Of a stretch of DNA of 64,000 nucleotides, positions 1-10,480 are shown one piece after another. Position 1 is the stretch's first letter. Each line of letters opens with the position of its first letter. Position numbers and translations under genes: made by a program. Under the pieces are notes generated by a model. That model did no database searches. It saw only the letters and a list, made by a program, of their open reading frames with translations, and was not told the origin of the DNA. The stretch lies in the NCBI GenBank assembly GCA_031761405.1, contig JASEVX010000012.1:25298170-25362169 (forward strand). The letters are read 5' to 3'. Source of the stretch: Serripes groenlandicus. Taxonomy: Eukaryota > Mollusca > Bivalvia > Cardiida > Cardiidae.

Positions 1-235
1 GCTTATCAATTATAAGTGATCAATTGGTGGGTCCATCAGTGTGAATGTGTAGAATCTAATGAACCTTGGCAGATTTGTAGAAAAAACAATTCCCTATCCA
101 AGTTGCCCATTTGTACTGGTTTGAACCAATGAACAAGTAGTAAATTTTACCTGACACCGTACAGTTACACTTTGGCTTTATGGCATTGCTACCTCTTGTA
201 CTGGCTATGTCTCTTAACTGTGTCATTGTTTGGTG

Positions 236-532
236 TGTATTTAAATGTTTTAGTTTTTTACACCGCCTTCAACAATTCTCTAGTTATCTGATGGCGTGTA
301 CTGGGTAAGTTACCAGTACTTTTGGACCATTCATCCTGACACCAGCCAGTCAGTTGTAATGCTAACCCCGCAACCCTGAGCATCAAGAATGGCAGTCACA
401 ACTACCATTTTTTAAGGTTTTGGCTTGACCCGACTGGGGATAGGACTCGCGACCTCCCGCATCCCAGTCCAAATAAATGTGGGACTACCCACACCAAAGG
501 CAGACGTTCTACCAAAACACTGCCGAGGCCGT
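236..532 (-). mobile_element. tRNA-headed SINE (V-SINE/RUDI-like), degraded
   Basis: Read on the - strand, a tRNA-like head at the right end (GCCTCGGCAG, then a B-box-like stretch with CGAGTCCTATCC) leads into the body seen in the other SINEs here (TTAGCATTACAACTGACTGG, then GTAACTTACCCAG) and a degenerate 3' part matching the usual TTGTTGAAAACGGCGTAAAA block. RNA polymerase III transcription and LINE-assisted retroposition are known for this class. This copy is mutated and presumably dead. The V-SINE assignment is inferred from the conserved 3' block. Confidence 0.6.
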
Positions 533-539
533 CCACTGT

Positions 540-1534
540 GTTATAGGCACACTGGTGAAAAAAGTTTCTTCTCAATCAGAATTTACTTAACTCTGTTGCT
601 ACCTTCAATTACGACAAGATTTTATGGATTCATATAGGTTAAAGTTTAAACATATAATGTTAGTACATGTCTACTACACAGTCAATACAATCAAGGATTT
701 TTCAAGCTGGAATGTACACGCTGGTTTCTAATAAGATGTAAACAATTTTTTTTTTTAATGTGTGCAACTAAACTTGTTCTTTCAGATTGAATTGCAGGGG
801 TTCGGGGGCGCAGCCCCTGATGTTGTTTTCAGTTGATAAAAAGTTGAGGATGCGTCTGGCAACATGAAATGAAATATTTTAACATTCATTCAAAGGGGCT
901 GATGTTGACCAATGTGTGGCAAATTATCTTCATTCTATATAGGTTTTAACAATTATAGAGATGTTCCTTATATTTTAGTAGACATTTTCAAAGTCTTCTA
1001 CTGCGGATTTGTCATATGAGGTAAAGCTTCAAAGCATTAAATTGATGATGTCTGTTTAAATTATTCTTTGATAAATTGGCAGTTAAACTAGATTAGCATG
1101 AAATTATAACCTTCAATTGTAAAAAGATTTTATTGATTCATATAAGTGAAATGTACTGTGCATGTCCACTCAAAAGATTTGCATTCTTGAATATGGTTAT
1201 TTTTACTGACAGGCATAACAACATTGTTTATATATTATGTTGCCACAAAGTGTATTCAGTTTGACCTAGTCACCTATTGTTCTTTGTTACAAAGTTTTTG
1301 TTTTTTTTGTCTTTGCACAGTATAATTTAATTAATGATGAAGCAGGAGTTTAGGGGTGTAGCCCCAAATTAGAATGGAATATCAGTTTAAATAAAATATA
1401 TTAACCTAAATCCATTCTCACATAAAATAAATATGCAACAGACCATTTTGAAAACATCTAAGCAAAACAAATGGAAAATCTCTTTAAATGAAAGTAAAAT
1501 TATTGATAAGAGTTGAAATAATTGCTCAATATGA
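540..1534. other. Gene-free AT-rich stretch with old repeat fragments
   Basis: No credible coding region. Two GC-rich hairpin-like motifs recur (GGGGGCGCAGCCCC near 803 and GGGGTGTAGCCCC near 1353), each following an AT-rich tract. The phrase ending in TTTATGGATTCATATA near 615 is repeated near 1130, so the segment holds two diverged copies of an unnamed repeat. A partial palindromic-MITE end (TTTTCAAAGTCTTCTACTG) lies near 985-1020. Confidence 0.4.
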
Positions 1535-1762
1535 TTAACCCTTTCCGTCATACGACAATTCTGCAGCAGATGACTTTGAACGTATTTTGTCAAAAGATAG
1601 AAAATCTCTATAATTGAGTGGACAACCTATAACTTAAAGAGGAAAACATTGTGGCAAAAGGAGAAATTGCTCATTTTGAGCAATTTCTTCTTTTGTCACT
1701 GTATTCAAAAAGCCGTCTGCTGCAGAGGTATCAGAAAACGTCCATATGAGGGAAAGGGTTAA
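1535..1762. mobile_element. Palindromic MITE family B (TAACCCTTTCC ends)
   Basis: About 228 bp with terminal inverted repeats: TTAACCCTTTCCGTCATA at the left, and TATGAGGGAAAGGGTTAA at the right. A second inverted pair lies inside: AAAAGGAGAAATTGCTCA against TGAGCAATTTCTTC. Sub-terminal TCTGCAGCAGATGACTTTGA and CCGTCTGCTGCAGA are also inverted to each other, so the whole element can fold into a hairpin. It has no coding capacity. It is one of more than 20 copies or fragments here and is a good type copy. The mobilising transposase cannot be named from this sequence. Confidence 0.75.
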
Positions 1763-2110
1763 ACTTAGTTGTTTGTTTCTTCCAAACTGGGGTCTAAAGC
1801 TTGTTCACTATGAGCGTTATCTCCCTTTGCCACAGTGATTTCAAATGTCATTTACAAGTGGGAAAGTGTTAAACAATGTCTCCATCTGTACCACTTTGTC
1901 CATTGCAATCCATCTTCATAAGAATGTTCTTTAATGCTTATCCTCTTTGCAATGGAAATACATTTGTACTGAAAATACTGGCCTGATTTAAAAATAATTT
2001 GGCCCAATTGTTCATCATCTTCATATATTGATTAAATTATTTCAATCCTTGAAAAACATGGCTTATTCTACTGGTAAATGCATTTGAACAACTTCTTATA
2101 CTCATGATTA
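1763..2110. other. No recognisable feature
   Basis: AT-rich sequence without an ORF of interest, repeat structure or RNA-like fold that I can support. Confidence 0.4.
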
Positions 2111-2129
2111 TACGTTTTTTAACGGAACG

Positions 2130-3062
2130 TATTATAGTTTTACCTGAGGCGTACAGGCGGGCGGCATCCAGTATTTTGTCAGCTCAATAACTTAAGAAGC
2201 CTTTGTCCAGTCATCATCAAATTTGGTCAGAATGTGTATTTGTATAATATCTCGTACACGTTTGATAACTAGCTATATCGAGAGTTATCGCCCTTTAATT
2301 ATAGAAATTACCTAAAATTGGTCTTGTCAGCTCAATAACTTAAGAAGCCTTTGGCCAATCATCATCAATTTTGGTCAGAAAGTGTATTGGCATAAAATCT
2401 CGGACTAAATGGATAACTAGCCATATCGCTTCAGTCAATCGAGAGTTATTGCCCTTTATTTATATAAATTACCTAAAACTGGTCTTGTCAGCTCAATTAC
2501 TTTAGAAGCCTTTGTTTAATCATCACCAAATTTGATCAGAATGTGTATTGGCCTAATATTTCAGACAAGTTCGATAACTAGCTATATTGCTTTAGTCAAT
2601 CGAGAGTTATCGCTCTTTAATTATAGAAATTACCTATAATTTGTCTTGTCAGCTCAATAACTTTAGAAGCCTTTGACCAATCAACACCAAATTTTGTCAG
2701 AATGTGTATTGGCATAATATCTCGGACAAGTTTGATAACTAGCCATATCGCTTCAGTCAATAGAGAGTTATCACCCTTTTATTATAGAAATTACCTAAAA
2801 TTGGTCTTGTCAGCTAAATAACTTGTGAAGCCTTTATCCGATCATCACCAAATTTAGACAATATGTTGATGGGCAGAATATCTTGGTCAGGTTCAATAAC
2901 TTACAATGTTATCTTAGTCACTACACACTTATGTCCCTCGGAATGGCCAAAACTGTACTAACAGTGTTCGCTCTCTAAATTTGCATGACGTACAACCAAT
3001 TATCACTAAACTTGGTCTCAAAAAAACAGGACAGTCGTATTTTGTGACATTTGGGGCTCTTG
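2130..3062. repeat. 161-bp tandem repeat, about five units
   Basis: The phrase TTGTCAGCTCAATAACTT recurs near 2175, 2324, 2485, 2646 and 2807, giving a unit of about 161 bp (the first is shorter, 149). Each unit carries GATAACTAGCCATATCGCTT, then GAGAGTTATCGCCCTTTA. The array is preceded by GGCGTACAGGCGGGCGGCAT and ends in GGGGCTCTTGTTT. The units differ by about 10-15 percent by eye, so this is an old array. A similar GGCGGGCGGCGTC leader precedes the 145-bp array near 22800. Confidence 0.75.
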
Positions 3063-4393
3063 TTTAAATTACAATTAAACTATCACAAGCTCTGATTTAT
3101 TAGGAATTCCTTTTTTTGGTAAAGAACATGAGGCATTTACTAAATGTGACTTTCTTCGAGGACAATTTGATCGTAAATTAAATGTGTTTAGCTACATTTT
3201 GAGACCTTATAGTTTTAACTGGTAAAACACCTGGTCTAGCCAGGAGTTCTGAGTTCAAATCTCAGTAGGGGAAAAATTACACTGTAGCTAAATACATACA
3301 ATTTAATCAATATCAGCACAGCTTTTGTGATAATCCTCAATCCATCATGCAATATCCACCAGCAACTATTTATTTAAACAATGACTGCTTTTAAACTACT
3401 TGACCAATTTTAACTGAACTGCACAGAAATATTGATTTGGTGTCCTCTTTCAAAATGTTCAAAGGAATAAATTCTGTGTTGAATTCTGGAAACTACCCCA
3501 TCAGAAAAGAAGTAAAGTGACACTATGTTTAGGTATTCTGGTATTTCTGTATAACTTGGCAGGAAAGTTCCTTATGTAACCCTAAAAATATTCAAATCAT
3601 ATTGATTGGTTGAAAAATAGTATCCGCATGTGGCATGGGAAAAGGAAGTTGCAGGTATAATTTCAAAGTTATAACACTGTTGCATTAATTTTCCCTATGT
3701 GACCATCCATACACTTATTCAAGTCATATTTATTAAATAAAAACAAATGTTGCTAGGCATTATTAGAGTGTAGGGTCTTGTTTCAAGATAATTTGGCTTA
3801 AAAAAACATTATGTTGCCCTTTCCAGAGTGGTTTAAGATCAATGCTGCCAAAAAAACTCAGAAAGGGAGTAAAATAACAATTTTCCTCTTAAATTGCATG
3901 TCTTATGTCAAGATAGTTTGGCAAAAAACGTTCTTTAATTAACCCTCTACATAAATTGTTCAAGGGATATTGATTATTTCAAAGCAATGCTAAAATGTGG
4001 GATCAGAAAAATGGTAAAATGACAAATCTAAACGTTTTTCCTCTGCAACTGCTTGTCTGATTTCAAGTTCAGTTGCCAGAAATGTTTTTTTTTTTTTTTC
4101 AAAATGTTGATGCATTTATCCAAAGACATATAAACAAATTTTATATGTTAATTCATGCATTTATTATGGCTAGTATCAGGATATTCCCTCAAACTTCATG
4201 GTCATAATATGTTCTATACTCTTTAAAGCTCTTGGGGAAATGTTCAATATTCACTGGTAAAAGTAGTCTTTGACATTTCGGGAAGTAAGTTGACTCACTC
4301 GGCTTGAACTTGAACTCTCTACCCCTGGGTGACAACTCTATCTATTATCAATTGAGCAAATAGTAAAAGCGTTAGTGCACAACAGCTTAGTAC
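3063..4393. other. Gene-free AT-rich interval with a weak tRNA-like motif
   Basis: No supported coding region. At 3207-3277 a stretch resembles a degraded tRNA head: an A-box-like TTTTAACTGGTAAA, a CCTGG/CCAGG stem, a B-box-like GTTCAAATCTC and a closing AGTAGGGG. It is not followed by the SINE 3' block found elsewhere and is probably an orphan SINE head. The rest is diverged single-copy-looking sequence. Confidence 0.35.
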
Positions 4394-4560
4394 GTGATTA
4401 AATCTGTTGAGACTGAATGCACTTTCCGAAACTTTCTGAGGACTTGCCTTAATTCATATTACTATATGTATCATATAAAGATATTTAATATATTCGCCTA
4501 CGCGTTTCCAAAGTCGTCTGTTGCAGAGTTGGTGTGTATGGGAAAGGGTAAATCAATAAA

Positions 4561-5239
4561 CAGCACTTCAATTATCGATAGTAGACAACTGCGAGGCATA
4601 TAAGAAAATCAGGAGCCAAGTTAAACAAATATTTTATGACGGAACCGATTCAAGTTGTTAATAGGTAAATTCGTGTCTATCAACGTCAATCTGCGCACGC
4701 TGTTAACAGCATAGGCTTATGTTACAAACGTTATGCCTCAACTACTTATAAAACTCCTTGAATGTTAGTAACACTTAGCATGATATAGGTGACATGTGAA
4801 GCCTCTGCAGAAGACCACATTTGTTTGTTTTGTCAATGAGAAATTGCTTAAAGTGGGCAATTTATGTTTTTCAACACTTTGTCAAAATTGTATTTAGATG
4901 TTGCATTGATTATATTTATTAACCTTCATGTTTACGTGCTAACGATGTTGATACTTTCCTAAATAAAGACACTTTTCGACGTATATGTATTAAATAACTG
5001 TTTTGGCGACCTTTTGCCACAATAACTTCAAATCTATTAATTAATTGTACATTTTTTTTAATTTTTTTTACAGAACTGGAGGTAAATCATTATACAGTGT
5101 ATATGCATGTTGTTTCTGTATTGTCTTTAACTTAGAACGTATTTTAGATATGTCTGCTGCAGAGGCATAAAAGGTCACCTGTATCTGTGAACGATTTCCT
5201 ATGAATGTTATTGGACGTTCCAAAGTTTTAAAAAAACAA
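4561..5239. other. Non-coding flank of the 14-bp satellite
   Basis: No gene. The interval is nearly identical on the other strand to 47100-47780, including an (T)n-rich run near 5050 and the phrase TTTTGGCGACCTTTTGCCAC. It contains weak MITE-B-like pieces (CTCTGCAGAAGACCAC near 4804, TCTGCTGCAGAGGCATAA near 5153). Confidence 0.55.
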
Positions 5240-6175
5240 ACACCCAGAAAGTCAGAGTAAATCTATAAGAGTAAATCTATCAGAGTAAATCTATCAGAGT
5301 AAATCTATCGGAGTTAATCTATCGGAGTAAATCTATCGGAGTAAATCTATCGGAGTAATATATCAGAGTAAATCTATCAGAGTTAATCTATCAGAGTTAA
5401 TCTATCAGAGTAAATCTATCAGAGTAAATATATCAGAGTAAATATATCAGAGTTAATCTATCAAAGTAAATCTATCAGAGTAAATCTATCAGAGTTAATC
5501 TATTCAGAGTAAATCTATCAGAGTAAATCTATCAGAGTAAATATATCAGAGTAAATATATCAGAGTTAATCTATCAGAGTTAATCTATCAGAGTAAATCT
5601 ATCACAGTAAATCTATCAGAGTAAATCCATCAGAGTAAATCTATAAGAGTAAATATATCAGAGTTAATCTATCAGAGTTAATCTACTATCAGAGTAAATA
5701 TATCAGAGTTAATCTATCAGAGTAAGTCTATCAGAGTAAATCTATCAGAGTTAATCAATCAGAGTTAATCTATCAGAGTTAATCTATCAGAGTAAATCTA
5801 TCAGAGTTAATCTATCAGAGTAAATCTATCAGAGTAAAGATATCAGAGTAAATCTATCAGAGTTAATCTATCAGAGTAAATCTATCAGAGTAAATCTATC
5901 AGAGTTAATCTATCAGAGTAAATATATCAGAGTAAATATATCAGAGTTAATCTATCAGAGTAATTCTATCAGAGTAAATCTATCAGAGTTAATATATCAG
6001 AGTTAATATATCAGAGTTAATCTATCAGAGTTAATATATCAGAGTAAATCTATCAGAGTTAATCTATCAGAGTAATTCTATCAGAGTAAATCTATCAGAG
6101 TTAATCTATCAGAGTTAATATATCAGAGTTAATATATCAGAGTTAATCTATCAGAGTAAATCTATCTGAGTATGT
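5240..6175 (+). repeat. 14-bp satellite array, about 65 units
   Basis: Tandem TATCAGAGTAAATC / TATCAGAGTTAATC units run almost without interruption for about 0.93 kb. Variants mix at single positions (AAATC, TTAATC, AAATAT), and occasional 1-3 bp insertions shift the register (near 5503 and 5681). The inverted partner at 46318-47095 has about 55 units, so the copy number differs between arms. No protein is encoded. Confidence 0.95.
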
Positions 6176-6267
6176 TTCCAATCAGGTTCTAACCCTTAAC
6201 CTGCTGTATATCAGAATGTCCGCATAAAGACGATGTCTGATACCTCTCGTTTTATTTTTTAAACACG

Positions 6268-6515
6268 ATGTTTGGTGCCTCTCTCCTCCGGCCACCTTGG
6301 GTGCGGGAGGTCGTGGGTTCGATCCCAGGGCGGGTCGTACCCAAGACTTTAAAAATGTTAGTAATGGCTGCCCTACTTTTGGCGATCAGGGCTACGGAGT
6401 TAGCATTACAACTGACTGGCTGGTGTCTGAATAAATGGACCAGTATTACGGGTAACTAACCCAGGAGACACCGTGATATAACTGTACATGTGTTGAAAGC
6501 GGCGAAAATCAGTAA
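6268..6515 (+). mobile_element. tRNA-headed SINE
   Basis: The head carries CCTTGGGTGCGGGAGGTCGT and a clear B-box-like GGTTCGATCCC. The body has GAGTTAGCATTACAACTGAC and CTGGTGTCTGAATAAATGGA, and the 3' block (GTGTTGAAAGCGGCGAAAAT) ends in a short ATCAATTGATG tail. The 63-codon open frame across it is a by-product, because the same frame recurs in other copies. The inverted partner is 45975-46220. Confidence 0.75.
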
Positions 6516-6529
6516 ACAATCAATTGATG

Positions 6530-6695
6530 CCTCTCGAAATCGGCCACTCTAAACTCTACATCATCAACAAGGCGAAATCGGGCACTCTAAACTCTACACC
6601 ATCAATAAGGCGAAATCGGGCACTCTAAACTCTACACCATCAACAAGGCGAAATCGGGCACTCTAAACGCTACATGTACACCATCAACAAGGCGA
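6530..6695. repeat. 38-bp tandem repeat, about four units
   Basis: Unit CGAAATCGGGCACTCTAAAC followed by TCTACACCATCAACAAGG, repeated about four times with few changes. It lies directly 3' of the SINE tail. The right arm (before 45975) shows only one degenerate unit (GCCTTATTGATGGTGTATAG), so the array expanded in, or was lost from, one arm. Confidence 0.8.
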
Positions 6696-6709
6696 TTACT
6701 AGCGAAAAA

Positions 6710-7092
6710 CCCTTTCCAACATATAATAAATCTGCAGACGACTTTAGAAACCTCTTTTTGAAAAATATAAAATATCCCTAAAACGGATCGCATGATAATA
6801 TAATAAAATTAGAAAAAAATGAGGCTAAGGAATGGCGCAACGGTTATGGTTTAGTGCCCTTGGTCAAGGCAAATTATTAATAGCCTAGTACTTATTTGTT
6901 AACACAGGGATCATGAATAAGTGAACTTTCGCGCCGATATAACTGAAATAATGTTGAAAACGGCGTAAAACCCTAATAAGAGACAAGAGGTAAAAAATGT
7001 TCATCAATAGCAATCTTTCCTTTCGTCAAAATGTTTTCTAAGGTCGTCTGCTGCAGTTGCGTCGAAATGGTTCTTCTAGTGGGGAAAAGGTT
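6710..7092. mobile_element. MITE-B copy split by a SINE fragment
   Basis: MITE-B ends (AAACCCTTTCCAACATA near 6709 and GTGGGGAAAAGGTTTAAA near 7079) surround a SINE 3' half at 6815-6985. That piece contains CAGGGATCATGAATAAGTGA and the ATAATGTTGAAAACGGCGTA block and lacks a tRNA head. The simplest reading is that the SINE inserted into the MITE. The same nest is present inverted at 45548-45935, so the insertion predates the duplication. Confidence 0.65.
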
Positions 7093-7485
7093 TAAAAAAA
7101 AAAACTACACTGAAATCAACACTATATACATGGTCGGACGATCTTACATATTGGACGTATAAAGACAACTATTCAAAGCTGTTTATAAAGGAGAAACTAT
7201 ATTTTCAGACCAGACACAGAAAATATTTTGATTGGAGTTTGATTAAATCTGAGCATGTACATGCAAAAATGACATGTTGGTGTTTGTGAACAATGTCGAT
7301 CCAGATCAGTCAATCAGTGTTGACACGCACAGCCTGATCAAAGTCTAAACATTTCACATATTACTTAAATGAACTTGTTAGCAGCTTATGTACATTTTTG
7401 CTCGCCAAATGGCATTAATGCCGAGCACGAGGGTAAACAACGCCAAACAACAACAACAATTATGTACATAATTATCGAATCTACC

Positions 7486-7682
7486 ATATGAGCTGTTCCG
7501 CGAGAAAACCAACATTAAGGTATCTCAGGGGATAGAGGTATACAGTAATGATTCCTGAAACAGAAAATCCACAAGACGCGAAATTTGTCTGTCCGGGTTA
7601 ACTGCGCGGCATGCTTCGGCTGATCCGGGTCGATACTTAACGCAGAGTCCACAATGTTGGTTTTCTCGCGGGACGGCTCATA
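7486..7682. mobile_element. Palindromic MITE family A (GAGCCGTCCCGCGAGAAAACC ends), copy 1
   Basis: Terminal inverted repeats: ATGAGCTGTTCCGCGAGAAA at the left and TCTCGCGGGACGGCTCAT at the right, with CCAACAT / ATGTTGG continuing inward. The interior has CAGAAAATCCACAAGACGCG and GGCATGCTTCGGCTGATCCG. It is non-coding. Other copies: 21836, 38040, 44987, 48084, 58186 and 59716. Confidence 0.8.
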
Positions 7683-7899
7683 TTTTGTTTATTGAAATTG
7701 TATTTCATGTTGATTCAGATCAGCAATCAGATGTTTCTTGTCTCTCAACAAAGTATTAATTTTCATTTGTTGGATAATTGATGAGCGCAGGTGTATCGTT
7801 AAAGATCATATCGAGTGTACTTTAGTTTTCTTGAGTTTTAATGCGCGTGTAATAAAGTTAAACACATTTCTTGAATTAAGTCCGGTTTTAAGTTGAAAT

Positions 7900-8340
7900 A
7901 TGAACAATTTAGACGAAGGACAGAAAACAATCTAGTGCAAGGAGAAATTGCTCAAACTTCAGGACGTTATCCTTTTGCCATCATGTTTTCACAAGCTTCG
8001 ATGTGGATGTGCTGGTTTTTTGTTGTTGTTGTTTTTGTTCTTGTTTGCAGATAGCTTGTCTGTGATTAAGGTGAATTTTCATTACAAAGAAAAACAAGAA
8101 AATACGCAAGGCATGACGTGGAATTTTTTTGAGGAAAGACAGGAAATATTCCAGTGCACGGAGATATTGCTCAATTCCAGTACACGTTATCCTTTTGCGA
8201 TGATGTTATCAAAAGCTTTGATGTTGATGCTCTGGGTTTTTTGTTGTTGTTTTTGTTATTGTTTGGAGATAGCCTTTCGATGATTTAGTTGAAATTTCAG
8301 AACCAAAAAAAAAAAAAAAAACAATACGCAAGGAATGTCG
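7900..8340. repeat. Tandem duplication of about 215 bp
   Basis: Two consecutive units share AGACAGGAAA-like starts, GTTATCCTTTTGCCATCATG, a TTTTTTGTTGTTGTTTTTGT run and ACGCAAGGCATGACGTGG. The right arm (57730-57930) has only one unit. The 111-codon open frame across both units is built from this repeat, and I do not regard it as a gene. Confidence 0.6.
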
Positions 8341-8530
8341 TGATATTGATATTTGCAAAGCGAAATGATTACAAAACACATCTAGTTAACAATTCAAAGC
8401 AATAGTCCATCGTCTTAATGATTCATCAAAACAAAACATAACATATATTTATCTAGCAATAATTATTACATACTTATAACCAATATCAATTCTATTAATC
8501 ATTGAACTCGTGACACGGATCAATCCATCG

Positions 8531-9735
8531 TTAGTTTAAACATATTTATTCATTCAGTTGAAGCAATATACAAGTTTGTGTTGGCATTGTTACAAAGTAG
8601 TAGATGAATGGATCAGAAAACAAGCAAAATATTCTAACATTAATTCTTCTCCTTGATGGTTATATTTACATTTAGACATGCCAATTAGAGTTAGTGCAAA
8701 CATATGCATTCATTCAGTTGAAGCAATATATAAGTTTATGTAGGCAAGGTTACAGAGTAGAAGATGAATGGATTAGAAAACAAACAAACTATGCTTTAAT
8801 ATATATATAGGTGCTACCTAATTACGAAAAAACGCAAGATAATTATAAACAAAAACTAAAGAGCATACTTTGGCCATAAAACAGGATTTATAAGTAATTG
8901 ACTAGACAATAATAATGTTAATGTCATATTTCTTGCATTATCAAAATATATTTGGAATTCGTATTGCTGTCGTCTATTATTACGAACAGAAAATAATAAA
9001 GTAAAGACTTTCAGAAAATCAAGGAATACATTTATAATGAACGAGGTTAAAACATGAGGGCCAAGATGATCCTTAATCAATCACCTGCATTATGGTAAAG
9101 AAGCAAATAGATCAGCCCTTTTCTGATGCCACCTGGCGACTGCCTTTTTCAACCAGTCAATATGAACAAATTATGTAAGGGGTCACATTTCTGCTAAAAC
9201 CTTTCCCTATTAGAGACGGTTTCTGAGGCCTTTGCAACAGACGATTTAGGAAAAGATTGTCGCCAAAAGAACAATTACTTTTTATGAGAAAGTTATCCTT
9301 TTGCCACAATGTTTGATAAATAATCATACTTTGAATGAGTGAGTCAATAGGTCATGTTTAGGAATTTTGGGTCTTTCATGTTGATTCCACCCATTTATGA
9401 GTTTTTTTCGTATACATTCTTCTCCTTGATGGTTATATTTACATTTAGACATTTGAAAAATAGAGTTAGTATAATAGGTTTGATAATCCTTAACTGAAAG
9501 TTCAAAACGTTGACAATTTGGTATATTATCTTATTTTGCTTTATGTCGCCCAGTCGCCCCCACACCAAAAAAGGAAACGTATTCCTCACTACAGTTACAT
9601 GTTCAAATCTCTGACTGTCAGATATAGTTCTGAACACGCTGGAACACAACAACATTGTATTCAAATGACATATATTCATTGCCATAACGTAAATTGTCTA
9701 CCAGTGTATGGCGCGGGAGTTCAACGATGAGTTCG
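8531..9735. other. Left-arm-specific 1.2-kb insertion
   Basis: Both right-hand homologues pass directly from the GTGACACGGATC-side sequence to the SINE head, so this segment is extra here. It holds two diverged copies of a unit with CATTCAGTTGAAGCAATATA and AGATGAATGGATTAGAAAAC (near 8558 and 8715). The phrase CTTCTCCTTGATGGTTATAT occurs near 8648 and again near 9419. A degraded MITE-B lies at about 9200-9320. There is no supported gene. Confidence 0.6.
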
Positions 9736-9945
9736 TACCTGATGGGTTACCATAGGGAAATTTTAAAATCGGGCGTCCCGGTTTCGATCCCCACTCGCGG
9801 TAGTCATGGTTGATTTACCATGGACGAATCACATTTCCTACAGCTTGTACTTGTCTTATTACCCAAGATACGCGAGAAATGTTCTTTCGCCGTGATGTAA
9901 CTGAAATAGTGTTTAAAACGGCATAAAACACCATTCAATCTATAT
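9720..9945 (+). mobile_element. SINE whose interior is the source of the 55-bp minisatellites
   Basis: The head contains a B-box-like GGTTTCGATCCCC. The body has CATTTCCTACAGCTTGTACTT and ACCCAAGATACGCGAGAAAT, followed by the 3' block GCCGTGATGTAACTGAAATA and AAAACGGCATAAAAC. The stretch from GTCATGG to ACGCGAG is present once here. On the right side it is repeated about 14 and 16 times in tandem (43905-44670 and 56566-57440). Confidence 0.75.
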
Positions 9946-9989
9946 AAAATAGATAAATAACCTTGTTTACCCGGGCCGATCTTCAATAA

Positions 9990-10480
9990 AGTACACGTAA
10001 TTCTAACCAGGCAAAAATACATCTGGATACAATGAAGCCTCGTTAAGTAATGATGAAGTATCCGTAAAAGTACTATGACCGAATATGCTTCATTTCAGGA
10101 CTAACCATAGAGTAGCTCATGCGGTCTGATCTGATCTTCCAGTGTTCGCCAGTACATAAAGCCGTTTCATTTCGATGGCATCCACTACAGAGAACTAACT
10201 TCCTGGTTAAACAGCCCTTAGGGGTATACAGGCTGATTCGAGTCGTAAAATCACGCATATCTACTCCTATCGGTTTTGTGATGTCATGGAGCAAAAACCT
10301 CAACCTCTTTAGTGAGAACCAATAAATCATTAACTCTACCTAATACCATCAAAGTCTATTACATTGAAGCACATCTTGGTCGGATAATTGCCCGTGCTTG
10401 TTTGACTGTGTTAGTATGAGAACGTATAAACTCGAAAACGCGCATTATCGGACATAACGTAAGGCATTTATAAACAGGTC
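9990..10480. other. Non-coding unique segment of block 2
   Basis: It matches 55640-56060 inverted at high identity. Overlapping short open frames exist on both strands (about 68-85 codons) and are partly preserved in the right copy. They show no recognisable domain, so I do not call a gene. Confidence 0.4.

Larger units (their letters stand above)
4445..8530 (+). repeat. Duplication block 1, left arm (inverted partner 44770-47890)
   Basis: On the opposite strand this block matches 44770-47890 in the same internal order: the partial MITE with CCAAAGTCGTCTGTTGCAGA, the segment before the satellite, the 14-bp satellite, the SINE at 6268, the SINE fragment at 6815, the stretch around GACCAGACACAGAAAATATT, the palindromic MITE at 7486 and the tail near 8350-8530. 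Anchors add up to about 52300-53300, as expected for inverted repeats with indels. The right copy lacks about 0.44 kb (left 7690-8340). Confidence 0.85.

Noticed and set aside
3207..3277. tRNA gene with CTA anticodon-like loop
   Set aside because: A T-arm and anticodon stem can be drawn, but the acceptor arm does not close well. It is more likely a SINE head fossil.
5240..6175. Telomeric or centromeric repeat
   Set aside because: The 14-bp unit is unlike TTAGGG, and the array is short and embedded among dispersed elements; a centromere role cannot be judged from one window.
6268..6459. 63-codon frame, with a counterpart at 46000-46218
   Set aside because: The frame lies wholly inside a SINE; its conservation comes from SINE copies, not from selection on a protein.
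7948..8283. 111-codon frame with hydrophobic stretches resembling a small membrane protein
   Set aside because: It spans a tandem 215-bp duplication with poly-T-derived Leu/Phe runs, and the right arm, with one unit, lacks it.
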